From NCBI GenBank assembly GCA_022760475.1, contig JALEFZ010000055.1, forward strand, positions 186,001-250,000: DNA of 64,000 nucleotides, read 5' to 3'. Positions within the stretch are counted from its first letter, which is position 1, and every line of letters begins with the position of its first letter. Both the position numbers and the translations under genes were made by a program. This DNA comes from Bacteroidia bacterium (GTDB lineage Bacteria; Bacteroidota; Bacteroidia; J057). The notes below the pieces were generated by a model. The model ran no database searches and had not been told where the DNA came from. It was given only the letters and a program-made list of their open reading frames with translations. This document shows positions 28,439 to 37,265 of the stretch, piece by piece.

Positions 28439-31400
28439 TTAAGACCATTTCCCTTCATTCCAAAAGAGTATCTTATCAAAATCAGCAGCGGCAAAACCCC
28501 GTTGTCCGGTACTCACAAGTTTGATTTCTTTCTCGGTTATTTCCCTGAGGGTTCTCTTCATCCACGCCTCCCCAAACTCTTCTAGTCTATCCATGAAGAA
28601 ATATACAGGCAAGCCTTTATTCATGGAAGAGAGCCTTACAGACAGGGCAAAACAAAGGCTAATATTCAGCAATCTTCCCAATGATTTTCCAAGAGCAGGG
28701 ATTACAATATGTTGAGAACGACCTAAGTCAAGGTTCTTCTGGGGGAAGTCTCCGATTACTGATTCCAATTTTTCCAGAAGTCCAAGGGCCTTTTGATTTA
28801 CATCATTGCTAGGTGCAGGATTAAACAATGAAATTCCGCCCAATTGGTTGCCTGAAGTTTTATTGAGTTCGTGGATCTCTTTTATGATAGCGAAAAGTGA
28901 AATGAGAGAAGTCCTGCTTTCAAGTTGGATAGGAGTATGGCTAATTGAAACGGCTTGGAGAAGCTCATTTATCTCAGTTATTTCTTTTTCAAAGAGTGGA
29001 GAGATGCCTTCGAGGCTTTTGGTTTGCTCTGCTACCTGACTGATCAATGAAGAAAAATTTTTACCTATTGCCTGCTTCATTTTTCCAATCCCCTCTTCCT
29101 TGAAAGTTGAAAAGGCTTTCCCCAATTCGTTAAAGTATTCGGTACCCCTGCTGCTTGTCGGGATATTTAGGTGGTTATCCTCGGAAAAGTGCCTGATGAT
29201 GCTACTTGAATCAAAGGTCAACTGCCTTTCCAATTTTTTGAAATCAGCGTATAGCAAATGATATTGCTCAAGAAGGAGATCAAGGCCGTCTTCACTTTCA
29301 CGTTCATCAACTTCTAATGGAAGGTCTTTACTCCTTTCAAGCGATTTTTCTATGGCCTCTAAACCCTTATTCAGCTTAAGGATATCAGACTCAATGGATT
29401 GAAATTGCTCAAATTGTAGTTTCTTGGCTTGTTCAGCCCTTCCTTCCATGCTTAGCATCTCCTTTTCGGTGGCCTTTATTTTCTGCTCAAAGAATGGAAT
29501 TTTACTGATGTAGTTTAGTTCATCCAGCCACAACTCTTCCCAGTCATCTTGTTGATTTGGGGTGGCTTTATCTGGGAGATTTTGATCATAGAGAGCTTCT
29601 AATTTTGAAAGTTGCTCTTGATGGGAGTCAAGTAGATTTTGTTTTTCCTCCTGAATTCTATGGTTGATTTGGAGTTGCTCTTGCCTAATGGTCTCCAGAG
29701 AATTTTCTAGTTCATTGCTCTTGTATTCAATTTGGATGAGCTCTTTATGTGTGATCTGAGCTTCAACCTGACTTTTTTGAATATTCTCAGCCTCTTCCTT
29801 TTTTCTTCTTAGCTCCTCTTGTTGAATTTCAATGTCTATTTGTTGAATTGAATTCTTTAACTGGCGAATTTTGCTTCGGTATTTTTTCTCCAGATTTTGG
29901 ACTTGTTTGGAATTTTCTTCCAGAGAGGCTTCGAATTTTGCCTTTTGCTCCTCTAATTCTTTTTCTAATTCTGATCTTTCAAGGTTAAGTTCTTCAACGG
30001 TTGGAGCCTCATTGGGAAGTTCACTGATTCCAATCTGGATCCCATAGAGTAAGTCATTGAGACGGACAAGGCTCGGATTGAGGTTGGGTTGAAACAGTAC
30101 ATCCTCCTTAATAACTTTCCCAATAGTCTTTTGCCAACCTGGGTATCGATTATCGAGCCAACCATAAAATGAGTTAGACTGATTTGCAAGCCATTGATTG
30201 AGCTGATCAATGCGTTCCTGGAATGGCTTTATGGTGGACTGATATTGTAGCTCTCTTTTCTCTTGCTCTGCCTGGATCAGCTTTATTTCAAGGTCCCTTT
30301 GCAATTCCAGGTTCGACAGAGATTCTTCTAGATGTGCCCTGTTATTTTGGACTGAAGTTTTTGACTCAATCTCAATCTTTTGATCAGGACGTTTATTCAT
30401 ACCCATCCTGATTTGTCCTGCTTTTGTATTAATAGCAGAAAATTCTTTCAAAACCTCTTCGATTCTATTGAGAACCTGCTCCCTTTTTTCCCTTGCTAAG
30501 GCTTCCAACTGATTAAGTTCTTGAGCGTAATTTTGGATCAGTTTGGCTTGTTTTATTTGAATCCATCGATTCTTTTTCAAGATGGCCTCCTGCCGAATTT
30601 CCTTATTTTCTTCCCTCTCCTGTTTTTGTGGTTTATTTTTCTGCTTTTTTAGAGCAATTTCGAGGCACTTCTCCCAATAACCAAGGGTTTTCAGGGCGGC
30701 TTTATAGTTTTGGGATTGGGTAGCCTCAGATTCCCTAACCTTTTTTTGAAGCTGATTTAGGGCTGTTTTGTTCGCCTTCTGCTGACTTAGGATTTGTTTT
30801 TTTTCTGCTTTTAGTTTTTCTCTCCCAAAGCGGATTTTTCCTAGAAGTTCATTTAAACTTGATTCAGCTCTCTGGTAAGTTTGAAAATTAGAAAGCCATT
30901 TAAGGATTTGGGGTAACTTTTCTTCTGCCAGTCGAACATCCTTCCATGCCTTTTGAAATGAAGCCATGCTTTGTTGAATGGCTTTGATGTTGAAATACCT
31001 TTTGGATGGAGCTAAGTTGTGAGTTATGGCTTCCCGAATCAGATTCTTTAGGTTATGCTCATTAGAATTAGGAAGGCTAAGGATATTTTTAAGTAAGGGA
31101 TAATGTACAAAAGGAAACCATTCAAAGGGAGCATATTTTTCCTCATTAACCTGACCCCATAAAATACGTTGAACTTTGTCTGATTCCTTGATAAATTCAG
31201 AATGGTCCCATTTGTGACTCCTTATGAAGTTCAATAGCTCCTGAGGATTTCTAGTTTGATCTTTCTCCTGGAATAGTCCTTTTTCATAACTGCCCTTCAG
31301 GAAAAATGCTTGGAGCTGCTCATTTTCTTTAAAAAATGATAGGAGAAAACTTGATTTAATTCCTCCTAACTCAAAAATGACCCATGAGTTTTCCTGAGGA

Positions 31401-31591
31401 AAATAGTAATCAAGCATTTCGATTTCTGAGAAGGGCAGTTCTGCCTGATAAAGCAGTGAGAACAGTGGGATTAATGGTGGAGCCAGAATTCCATTTGGAA
31501 CCTGTAATAATGTCTTGTCTTGTAACGGAATTTCAACCTGCTCAATCCCGGCTACATGAATCAATGCTATTTTGTTTAATGCTGCCACCAA
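28439..31591 (-). CDS. MukB/MksB-like SMC-type coiled-coil protein with degenerate ATPase motifs
   Basis: This 1050-aa protein has an SMC layout: an N-terminal head segment (1 to about 190), long coiled coils (about 200-830), and a C-terminal head segment (about 940-1050). Head features resemble the MukB/MksB family: a LIHVAGIEQVEIPL strand pair, then TLLQVPNGILAPP where the P-loop should be, and NSWVIFELGG. The P-loop Gly/Lys are missing (residues 30-40), the signature position reads PALGKSLGRLLN (965-976) and not SGGQ, and the Walker B strand PVYFFMDRLEE has Arg-1002 in place of the catalytic Glu. It therefore probably cannot hydrolyse ATP. It is the last gene of a three-gene operon with a MksE-like protein. 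The fold assignment is by architecture, not close similarity. Confidence 0.6.
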   Translation of the reverse strand: MVAALNKIALIHVAGIEQVEIPLQDKTLLQVPNGILAPPLIPLFSLLYQAELPFSEIEMLDYYFPQENSWVIFELGGIKSSFLLSFFKENEQLQAFFLKGSYEKGLFQEKDQTRNPQELLNFIRSHKWDHSEFIKESDKVQRILWGQVNEEKYAPFEWFPFVHYPLLKNILSLPNSNEHNLKNLIREAITHNLAPSKRYFNIKAIQQSMASFQKAWKDVRLAEEKLPQILKWLSNFQTYQRAESSLNELLGKIRFGREKLKAEKKQILSQQKANKTALNQLQKKVRESEATQSQNYKAALKTLGYWEKCLEIALKKQKNKPQKQEREENKEIRQEAILKKNRWIQIKQAKLIQNYAQELNQLEALAREKREQVLNRIEEVLKEFSAINTKAGQIRMGMNKRPDQKIEIESKTSVQNNRAHLEESLSNLELQRDLEIKLIQAEQEKRELQYQSTIKPFQERIDQLNQWLANQSNSFYGWLDNRYPGWQKTIGKVIKEDVLFQPNLNPSLVRLNDLLYGIQIGISELPNEAPTVEELNLERSELEKELEEQKAKFEASLEENSKQVQNLEKKYRSKIRQLKNSIQQIDIEIQQEELRRKKEEAENIQKSQVEAQITHKELIQIEYKSNELENSLETIRQEQLQINHRIQEEKQNLLDSHQEQLSKLEALYDQNLPDKATPNQQDDWEELWLDELNYISKIPFFEQKIKATEKEMLSMEGRAEQAKKLQFEQFQSIESDILKLNKGLEAIEKSLERSKDLPLEVDERESEDGLDLLLEQYHLLYADFKKLERQLTFDSSSIIRHFSEDNHLNIPTSSRGTEYFNELGKAFSTFKEEGIGKMKQAIGKNFSSLISQVAEQTKSLEGISPLFEKEITEINELLQAVSISHTPIQLESRTSLISLFAIIKEIHELNKTSGNQLGGISLFNPAPSNDVNQKALGLLEKLESVIGDFPQKNLDLGRSQHIVIPALGKSLGRLLNISLCFALSVRLSSMNKGLPVYFFMDRLEEFGEAWMKRTLREITEKEIKLVSTGQRGFAAADFDKILFWNEGKWS

Positions 31592-31598
31592 GGTCTAA

Positions 31599-32153
31599 TT
31601 AGCTATTTTGGTCAATTTTTGTGAAAAAGTCTACCAAGTATTGGAATGAGTCCAGTACAAGATATTTGGTCTGACGATCGTCTATATCCAGCATGAAAGA
31701 TTCTTTTTCCAGGGACCTACAAAAACTTCTGAGTCTGTCAATGGCTTTTTCCTGACCAATTTTACCAGGTAGTTTTAAGCTCTTTTTTTTGAGATTTCTG
31801 TTTTTTTCAAGTTGTTCTTCATGTTGTTCAAGCATTAAAATGGATCCTGGGCGTAGATCAGGTTCCAGGCTGTAGAGTATTTCTAATCCATCGAGGTATT
31901 TGAAAAGGCGTTCTGCTTTTTCTTCGGTTTGGCCCCTGGTTTCACTTTTACTGAAATAGAAGTAATCTTTCCCCTTTTCTAGTTCAAAACCAATGATTTT
32001 AAAGTATGCTTTATAGTCATCAAAGTGCCTGAATATAATTTGATAAAGATCAGAAACGGGAAGATTGGGGGTATTTCTACTTATGAATAATCCCCGACTC
32101 AGGCGATCAAAAATTTCTGCACTTTGTGGTGGGAGGGAAAAATTGGCATGCAT
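31599..32153 (-). CDS. MksE-like protein (MukE-type winged-helix partner)
   Basis: This 184-aa protein resembles MksE/MukE-type accessory subunits. It opens with AEIFDRLSRGLFISRNTP, then LYQIIFRHFDDYKAYFKIIGFELEKGKDYFYFSK, the winged-helix pattern in which a hydrophobic strand pair follows YxxYFxxxGxxL. The C-terminal half is helical and basic. In MksBEF condensins MksE binds the kleisin and the SMC heads. Here it is 7 bp upstream of the MksB-like gene, supporting a shared complex. No kleisin is encoded nearby. DUF4194/JetB-type assignment is an equivalent description. Confidence 0.62.
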   Translation of the reverse strand: MHANFSLPPQSAEIFDRLSRGLFISRNTPNLPVSDLYQIIFRHFDDYKAYFKIIGFELEKGKDYFYFSKSETRGQTEEKAERLFKYLDGLEILYSLEPDLRPGSILMLEQHEEQLEKNRNLKKKSLKLPGKIGQEKAIDRLRSFCRSLEKESFMLDIDDRQTKYLVLDSFQYLVDFFTKIDQNS

Positions 32154-32162
32154 GAATTAAAA

Positions 32163-32510
32163 TCAATCTTTGTGGCGATATGTCGCCTTATCTTTATTAG
32201 TACGAATATACGCTTGTGGTCTCACTTCCTTTAATACTTCCATCAGAAAATTATCCACGTTCAAGTCAAAATCTTTTAGGAAGATGAGTCGATTGTCCTT
32301 GGTAAAACTCGCGAATACCTCCTTAAGTTCATCTTTGATATGTATGGATGCCTCATGCACTGGTTTTCCTTCAAAAGGAATTCTAAGCAAGTTCGAGGAA
32401 CGAAGTTGAATGGCACTTCCCCGCCAAAGGCCTTTCCCGCGGATAAGTTGAAGTTTTGAAAGGATAAGCTCCCAGTTGTCTTCAGAAGAATTTCTCTTGG
32501 GCAAAATCAT
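32163..32510 (-). CDS. small unknown protein, first gene of the MksEB-like operon
   Basis: This 115-aa protein is not recognised. It has no signal peptide, membrane segment or cysteine. It alternates beta-like stretches (SAIQLRSSNLLRIPFEGKP, ASIHIKDELKEVF, NRLIFLKDFDLNV) with a basic end (RPQAYIRTNKDKATYRHKD). Its stop is 9 bp before the MksE-like start, so it is very probably co-translated. It is far too short to be a full kleisin (MksF). It may be an adaptor replacing that subunit, or unrelated. Confidence 0.6.
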   Translation of the reverse strand: MILPKRNSSEDNWELILSKLQLIRGKGLWRGSAIQLRSSNLLRIPFEGKPVHEASIHIKDELKEVFASFTKDNRLIFLKDFDLNVDNFLMEVLKEVRPQAYIRTNKDKATYRHKD

Positions 32511-32575
32511 AGGAGATTGGTTACTAATGGCTAACTTTCAGCCGATATCCACGTTAAGGTATCGAAAATACAAGA

Positions 32576-33223
32576 ATGATGGAACAAGAAAATAAAACAC
32601 CGATAATCATAGTCGGTACAGAAGCTGAAGCGAGGTTGGCCATGGACATTGCCCATGCCCTTGATGTGATGATCTTTGGCTTGTTTACGGATGAGAAAGA
32701 GGATCTGAACAAGGAAATTAATGACATCATGGTTGTTGCTGAACTGGATACGAAGGATGCCAATACCCTCTTGGACGATCCAAAGGTCCAGGTGATCGTA
32801 GCAGAAAAGGATCCTACCCTACGTAAGCACTACTTAGCATTGGTTGAGGGAAGAGAAGCTGGAACAGCTAGTTTTATTCATCCTATGAGTGCGATTTCTC
32901 CTTATGCTTTGGTTGGAATGGGTAACATCGCCGCTGCAGGTCTGGTAGTAGGTGCCAATAGCAAGATTGGGAATATGAACCTTTTCGGAGCTTATGTCTC
33001 TGTAGAAATGGACGTACTCATTGGTGATTATGTAACCATACAGGAAGGTGCGAGAATCGGTAGAGAGGTGGAGATTGGAGATGAGGCCTTTATCGGAATG
33101 GGAGCTGTGATTCATCCCGGGGTAAAAATCGGAAAAAAGGCATCAATAGCTGCAGGAGCAGTAGTATTCCAGGATGTACCTGAAGAAGCTACTGTATTTG
33201 GAAATCCAGGAAAAGTGGCCTAA
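32576..33223 (+). CDS. PglD/NeuD-like hexapeptide-repeat acyltransferase
   Basis: This 215-aa protein has an N-terminal Rossmann-like PglD_N segment (TPIIIVGTEAEARLAMDIAHAL) and then a left-handed beta-helix of hexapeptide repeats from about residue 100 (FIHPMSAISPYALVGMG, VVGANSKIGNMNLFGAYVS, IGDYVTIQEGARIG, AFIGMGAVIHPGVKIG). It ends with the family's VFGNPGKVA. Relatives O- or N-acetylate sugars such as UDP-4-amino sugars or sialic acid. No sugar nucleotide genes surround it. Its start is only 65 bp from the divergent MksEB-like operon. Confidence 0.85.
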   Translation: MMEQENKTPIIIVGTEAEARLAMDIAHALDVMIFGLFTDEKEDLNKEINDIMVVAELDTKDANTLLDDPKVQVIVAEKDPTLRKHYLALVEGREAGTASFIHPMSAISPYALVGMGNIAAAGLVVGANSKIGNMNLFGAYVSVEMDVLIGDYVTIQEGARIGREVEIGDEAFIGMGAVIHPGVKIGKKASIAAGAVVFQDVPEEATVFGNPGKVA

Positions 33224-33229
33224 TAAAAA

Positions 33230-33272
33230 TAGGACAAGGATCTCTCATTTGAAAAAGAGAGACCTTTGTCCT
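33230..33272. terminator. bidirectional terminator between the acyltransferase and rpmF genes
   Basis: TAGGACAAGG-ATCTCTC pairs with GAGAGA-CCTTTGTCCTA around a 10-nt loop with one or two mismatches. On the minus strand the stem is followed by TTTTTATT, a good T-run for ending yceD-rpmF; on the plus strand the T-run is poor. Confidence 0.7.
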
Positions 33273-33305
33273 AAAAATATTTTCTGAGTTTAGCCTTGTT
33301 GAGTT

Positions 33306-33491
33306 TTATTCCTCTTCAAGACCTACCATTACCTGCTTTCCACGGTAATAACCACTTTCGAGGCTTACTCTGTGGTAAAGGGTAGCTTCTCCACTCTCTG
33401 GATCGATGTAATAAGCCTTCGGCTTCAACTTCAGGTGCGTTCTACGCTTGTTTCTTCTTTGCTTCGATATTTTTCGCTTGGGATGCGCCAT
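33306..33491 (-). CDS. rpmF: 50S ribosomal protein L32
   Basis: The 61-aa L32 starts with the canonical MAHPKRKISKQRRNKRRTH and includes KAYYIDPESGEATLYHRV. The zinc-ribbon cysteines seen in zinc-binding (C+) L32 are absent, so this is the zinc-free form. It is preceded 27 bp upstream by yceD, the common yceD-rpmF pairing. plsX and fabH, which follow in many bacteria, are not here; a terminator follows. Confidence 0.95.
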   Translation of the reverse strand: MAHPKRKISKQRRNKRRTHLKLKPKAYYIDPESGEATLYHRVSLESGYYRGKQVMVGLEEE

Positions 33492-33518
33492 GACTCCAAA
33501 TGATTATTTCAAAAATTT

Positions 33519-34073
33519 TTATTCAAGTTTGTCCTTAAGCTGCTTTAAAGCCGCCCATCTTGGATCAACTTCATCGTCTGTTTTTTCTTGTTCTACCGGG
33601 TTACCCTCACTATCCAGTCCCAGTAACTTTAACACTTCGGGATCACACAAATGAACTTCGGGTTCAGGAACCCTCCTCATTGGCAAAGCTAAATGAATGA
33701 AGTCATAGAATTCCTGAATGAGACTCAATTGATCTTCTTCACGCTCTATAACGACAACCTCAGTTTCTTCGTCAGCTTCTCTACTCGAAAATGAAAAAAT
33801 GATCCTGTTATCATTTTTTATTTCCTGTCTGTAGTCTTCTCCACATCTGTCGCAGGGCAAATAGACCCAACCTTCCATTTTGAATTTGACATCCAGGTGG
33901 GATTGGTTTTTTTCTATGTCGAGTGTTATGTCGACATCTCCCTCTTTCACTTGTGATTTCTCGAACTTCTCAAAAAACTTCCCTTCGATTTTGTAGCTGA
34001 GTTGAGACTTCCCAGACTTTACTCTTGCCACATCAAGGGAGTACTCTTTCAAAAATGATTTGTCGTACCCCAT
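33519..34073 (-). CDS. yceD: DUF177 / YceD family protein
   Basis: This 184-aa YceD protein belongs to the family encoded upstream of rpmF and linked to 23S rRNA accumulation. The CDRCGEDYRQEI motif (the CxxC) and the acidic tail (EEDQLSLIQEFYDFIHLALPM) are characteristic. The final residues are polar and charged (DEVDPRWAALKQLKDKLE), where a conserved W-R-W-like motif with nearby L-K-L-K helices ends the family. It is co-transcribed with rpmF. The upstream 359 bp must contain its promoter. Confidence 0.85.
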   Translation of the reverse strand: MGYDKSFLKEYSLDVARVKSGKSQLSYKIEGKFFEKFEKSQVKEGDVDITLDIEKNQSHLDVKFKMEGWVYLPCDRCGEDYRQEIKNDNRIIFSFSSREADEETEVVVIEREEDQLSLIQEFYDFIHLALPMRRVPEPEVHLCDPEVLKLLGLDSEGNPVEQEKTDDEVDPRWAALKQLKDKLE

Positions 34074-34432
34074 GATTTTAAAGATTCGGATGGCAAAATT
34101 ACATAAAAAATATCAATGAAAGAAAAGAATATTAAAAATTGTCCTGAATACTTTATATAAATTTTCATTGGCTCAGCAAATTTTTAGAATGTTCTTATCG
34201 TTAAGTTTTGGAGCGAAATATGTAAGGTTCTACAGGGAATCGTCTCTGTACTTACAACCTAATAAGGAATTATGACCGACCATGAATGAAATTGAGCTAA
34301 AAAGGAAATGATTCTATTTCTTTGTAGCAATCTTTCAAGAAAAAAGATACATAAGTTCTTCTCTTTTTTGTCTCTTTTTGAAGACATCTCCATCCTGTAT
34401 TTTACTGTTTTTGCCATAAGAACGAACCTATT
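34074..34432. other. 359-bp divergent intergenic region (yceD / sulfotransferase)
   Basis: AT-rich divergent promoter region without a credible open frame or RNA gene. I see no convincing -33/-7 pair or terminator. The near-duplicated TTTTTTGTCTCTTTTT tract around 34365-34380 is only low complexity. Confidence 0.5.
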
Positions 34433-35542
34433 ATGAGCTTAGGTAGCGGCGTTAAAAAAGCACTTCACCATGTGGTGCCCTACGAGTTTAACGATATTTT
34501 CGGCCTTGCTGGACGTTTAATGAAATCCAAGCACAGCGCTGGAAGGTCAGCGATGTTCTATTCTGCAATGGGCTTGGCACTTAGTCCCCTGGACTATTTG
34601 CTCAGATATTCAGAAAGAGCAAAATACCGCAAGGCCCCTATGCCTTCTGAGCCTATCATTTTTGTAGTCGGTGCTCCAAGGAGCGGAACTACATTGGCTG
34701 GGCAAAGCCTGATCATGAATCTCCCTGTCAATTATTTCAATAACCTGACAAGTGTATTTCCTTATTCGCCCATCACAGCCATGAACAATTTTGGTTGGAT
34801 GCTCAATAAGGATAAGAAGTATGTGAATACTTCCAGCTTGTATGGGAGGACAGTGAAGTGGTCCGAGCCCAATGATGCCCTGTATTTTTGGGACAGATGG
34901 ATGGACAAAAACAGGAAAAAAATTCCTCAATCATTTTCCGAAGAACAAAAGAAAGATATCCAACAATTTTTTGGAGCCTTTGAGTTATACCATAAGGGAC
35001 CTTTACTCCAGAAGGTTAACCGAATGAATACCTTTGCGCATTTGGTGGCAGATGTTTTGCCAAATGCAAGGTTCGTGTGTCTGGATAGAAGCCCAATTTT
35101 CCATGCTCAATCTTTGTTGGTTGCGAGGAGGTTTATTCATGGAGACGACTCTAAGTCCTATGGCATCCAGGGAGATAAACCGGAAGACTTGTTGCCAACT
35201 GAAAATCCGATTGAATCGGTTTGTAAGCAAGTCATTTTCCACAAGGAGATTATTCAGAAGCAAAAAGAAAGGATCGGTGATGAGCGTTTCATCCACATGC
35301 CTTATGAAAGTTTCTGCGGAAATCCGGTAGGATGGGTAAAAGAAATTTCGGAAAGATTCTTAGGCTTTAGCCCTGAAGAAAAGGAATTGGAGAAGAACAT
35401 ACCTACGATGAAGCTCTCCTCCAAAGTCAAAATAGATAAAAACGAATTCGACGAAATAATAAAAACGTTTAAAAGGATCAGAGAAAGTGGAGAAACCTCC
35501 AAGGATCTGATTTCAGAAGCTGAATTGGTATTGTCTAAATAA
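34433..35542 (+). CDS. sulfotransferase family protein
   Basis: This 369-aa protein has the PAPS 5'-phosphosulfate-binding loop FVVGAPRSGTTLAGQSL near residues 75-90 and the 3'-phosphate region FVCLDRSPIFHAQSLL, which together define the sulfotransferase fold. The mid-protein acceptor region (FWDRWMDKNRKKIP) is variable. Preceding GT-C-like and GtrA genes suggest the acceptor is a lipid or surface glycan, but the acceptor cannot be read. The ATG at 34433 starts MSLGSGVKKALHH, with no signal peptide, so the enzyme is cytosolic. Confidence 0.82.
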   Translation: MSLGSGVKKALHHVVPYEFNDIFGLAGRLMKSKHSAGRSAMFYSAMGLALSPLDYLLRYSERAKYRKAPMPSEPIIFVVGAPRSGTTLAGQSLIMNLPVNYFNNLTSVFPYSPITAMNNFGWMLNKDKKYVNTSSLYGRTVKWSEPNDALYFWDRWMDKNRKKIPQSFSEEQKKDIQQFFGAFELYHKGPLLQKVNRMNTFAHLVADVLPNARFVCLDRSPIFHAQSLLVARRFIHGDDSKSYGIQGDKPEDLLPTENPIESVCKQVIFHKEIIQKQKERIGDERFIHMPYESFCGNPVGWVKEISERFLGFSPEEKELEKNIPTMKLSSKVKIDKNEFDEIIKTFKRIRESGETSKDLISEAELVLSK

Positions 35543-35562
35543 AATTAGAAGGACGCCCTGCC

Positions 35563-36834
35563 ATGAAATTATTGCGTTATTATATCCCCCTGCTACCAAT
35601 ACTCCTTTTTTATATAGTCGTTATCAGTGTGATGGGAAGTCCAGAACCTGAAGGCGACGGAATCCGGTATTTTGCATCAGCAGAACACTACCTCCAAGGA
35701 CATCTTGACAATCCCGAAAGGCCTAACCTTCGGAATGGCCCTATCTATCCGCTTTTATTGGTACCCGTCGTAGGACTTGGCTTACCTACATGGTTTGCTT
35801 ATTTCATCAATGTTTTGCTTCTCTTTGGAGCAGCAATCTACATTCGTGAACTGGTTAAAAATTGGTTAAATCCATTTTGGACCCTGGTCGTTACTTATGG
35901 AGTAGTGCTGTACCCTCCCCTCATTCTTGAAGTTCCAAGGGTCGCATATGAAAGTTTGACGGTGTTCTTAGTTGTTGCCTATCTTTTCCATGCTTTTATG
36001 GTATTTCAACCTGAGTCTACCAAGAAACACCCTTGGTTGGCATCGGTTTTCCTGGCCTTGTTAGCCCTTACCAAGCTGATATTTCCATACGTGATTCTTG
36101 TTTTGATTGCTACCAGTACCTTTTTCTTTTTCCTCAAAAAATCTGATGCCACAAAAAGACTACTGATTGGCCACATTGTTTCATATTTATTATTAATGCC
36201 CTACCTATTTTTGACCTTTCAACTTACAGGTAAAGTATTTTACTGGGCAAACAGTGGGGGAGAAATTATGTATTGGAAGACTTCTCCATATGAAGAAGAA
36301 TTTGGGGATTGGTTTCAGCCTGCGGTAGTGAGAGACCAAGGTAAGGTTAATGACCTCGATTCATGTGGCCTCGAAAAGTTGTTTGATCGACACAGTTCTT
36401 ATTTTGAGGAAATAGATGATTTGACTCCAATTGAAATGAATGAGGCCTTGAGCAAAAAAGCCAGCGAGCAGCGGAAAGCTCACCCTGAGGCGTTCATAAA
36501 AAATTCAGTCGCGAGCCTAAGTCGTTTATTTTTCAACTTTCCATTCTCCTATACCAATCAAAAGCTAACTACACTTGGCTTTGTTTTGCTAAACATGTTT
36601 GTGTTGGTACTATCCTTTTTTGGATTGATAATTGTAGCCATGCGATTGAGGGAAATACCTACCTACTTCTGGATTATTCTGGTATTTGCAATGGTTTATA
36701 TTGGTGGGATGACCCTTTTAAATGGCAGGGTGAGACACCTTGTACCTATATTACCTATTATTGCAGTCTTTCTATCCTATGTCTTTTCTCAGTTGATCGA
36801 GATCAGATGGAAGAAACCTGAGACAAGCAATTAA
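35563..36834 (+). CDS. GT-C-like membrane glycosyltransferase
   Basis: This 423-aa polytopic membrane protein has around nine hydrophobic helices. Near the N-terminus, after the first helix, it has SPEPEGDGIRYFASAEHYLQG, an acidic periplasmic loop resembling the DxD-like active loop of ArnT/PMT family enzymes. Later NGPIYPLLLVPVVG and RVAYESLTVFLVVAYLFHAF are helix-rich. The likely role is transfer of a sugar from a lipid carrier to a surface acceptor. It lies 20 bp downstream of the sulfotransferase and 14 bp upstream of gtrA-like, so the three form one operon. Confidence 0.68.
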   Translation: MKLLRYYIPLLPILLFYIVVISVMGSPEPEGDGIRYFASAEHYLQGHLDNPERPNLRNGPIYPLLLVPVVGLGLPTWFAYFINVLLLFGAAIYIRELVKNWLNPFWTLVVTYGVVLYPPLILEVPRVAYESLTVFLVVAYLFHAFMVFQPESTKKHPWLASVFLALLALTKLIFPYVILVLIATSTFFFFLKKSDATKRLLIGHIVSYLLLMPYLFLTFQLTGKVFYWANSGGEIMYWKTSPYEEEFGDWFQPAVVRDQGKVNDLDSCGLEKLFDRHSSYFEEIDDLTPIEMNEALSKKASEQRKAHPEAFIKNSVASLSRLFFNFPFSYTNQKLTTLGFVLLNMFVLVLSFFGLIIVAMRLREIPTYFWIILVFAMVYIGGMTLLNGRVRHLVPILPIIAVFLSYVFSQLIEIRWKKPETSN

Positions 36835-36848
36835 GTCTAATTGATCTA

Positions 36849-37265
36849 TTGATGGAAAAAGCAGAAAAAGTACCTTTTCTAAAAAAATATCTTGGTCTTC
36901 AAATAGTCATGTTCATCTTGATCGGAGGAATTTGCTATTTGATTGTAATGGGACTTTTGATCCTGTTTGTAGAGAAAATGAATATTGAGGTGAATCTGGC
37001 AAATGTAATAGCCTCACTCATCGTCATCTTTATCAATTACTTTCTCAATGCATGGTTTGTATTTGAGAGGGGCCGCCATAGCAGGTGGAAGGAGTTTACC
37101 GGTTTTTTCCTCTTCTCTATGATAGGATTCGGGCTTAATGTGATCTTAATGTATGTCCTAACTACCTATACCCCTATTCATTATGCCATCTCAAAAACCG
37201 GAATTACAGTGGCAGTGGCAGCATTTAATTTTATCACCCGGAAACTGTTGATTTTTAAGAACTAA
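36849..37265 (+). CDS. GtrA family membrane protein
   Basis: This 138-aa protein is typical GtrA: four membrane helices (IVMFILIGGICYLIVMGLLIL, ANVIASLIVIFINYFLNAWFVF, FFLFSMIGFGLNVILMYVLT, TGITVAVAAFNFITRKLLIF) with the family motif NYFLNAWFVFERG. GtrA proteins are proposed lipid-linked sugar flippases that feed GT-C transferases, matching its neighbour. Its stop overlaps the convergent PagL-like gene's stop by 4 bp. Confidence 0.85.
   Translation: MMEKAEKVPFLKKYLGLQIVMFILIGGICYLIVMGLLILFVEKMNIEVNLANVIASLIVIFINYFLNAWFVFERGRHSRWKEFTGFFLFSMIGFGLNVILMYVLTTYTPIHYAISKTGITVAVAAFNFITRKLLIFKN

Noticed and set aside
28316..28585. 89-aa plus-strand open frame beyond the terminator
   Set aside because: It begins inside the terminator stem and runs into the MksB-like gene on the other strand; not a gene.
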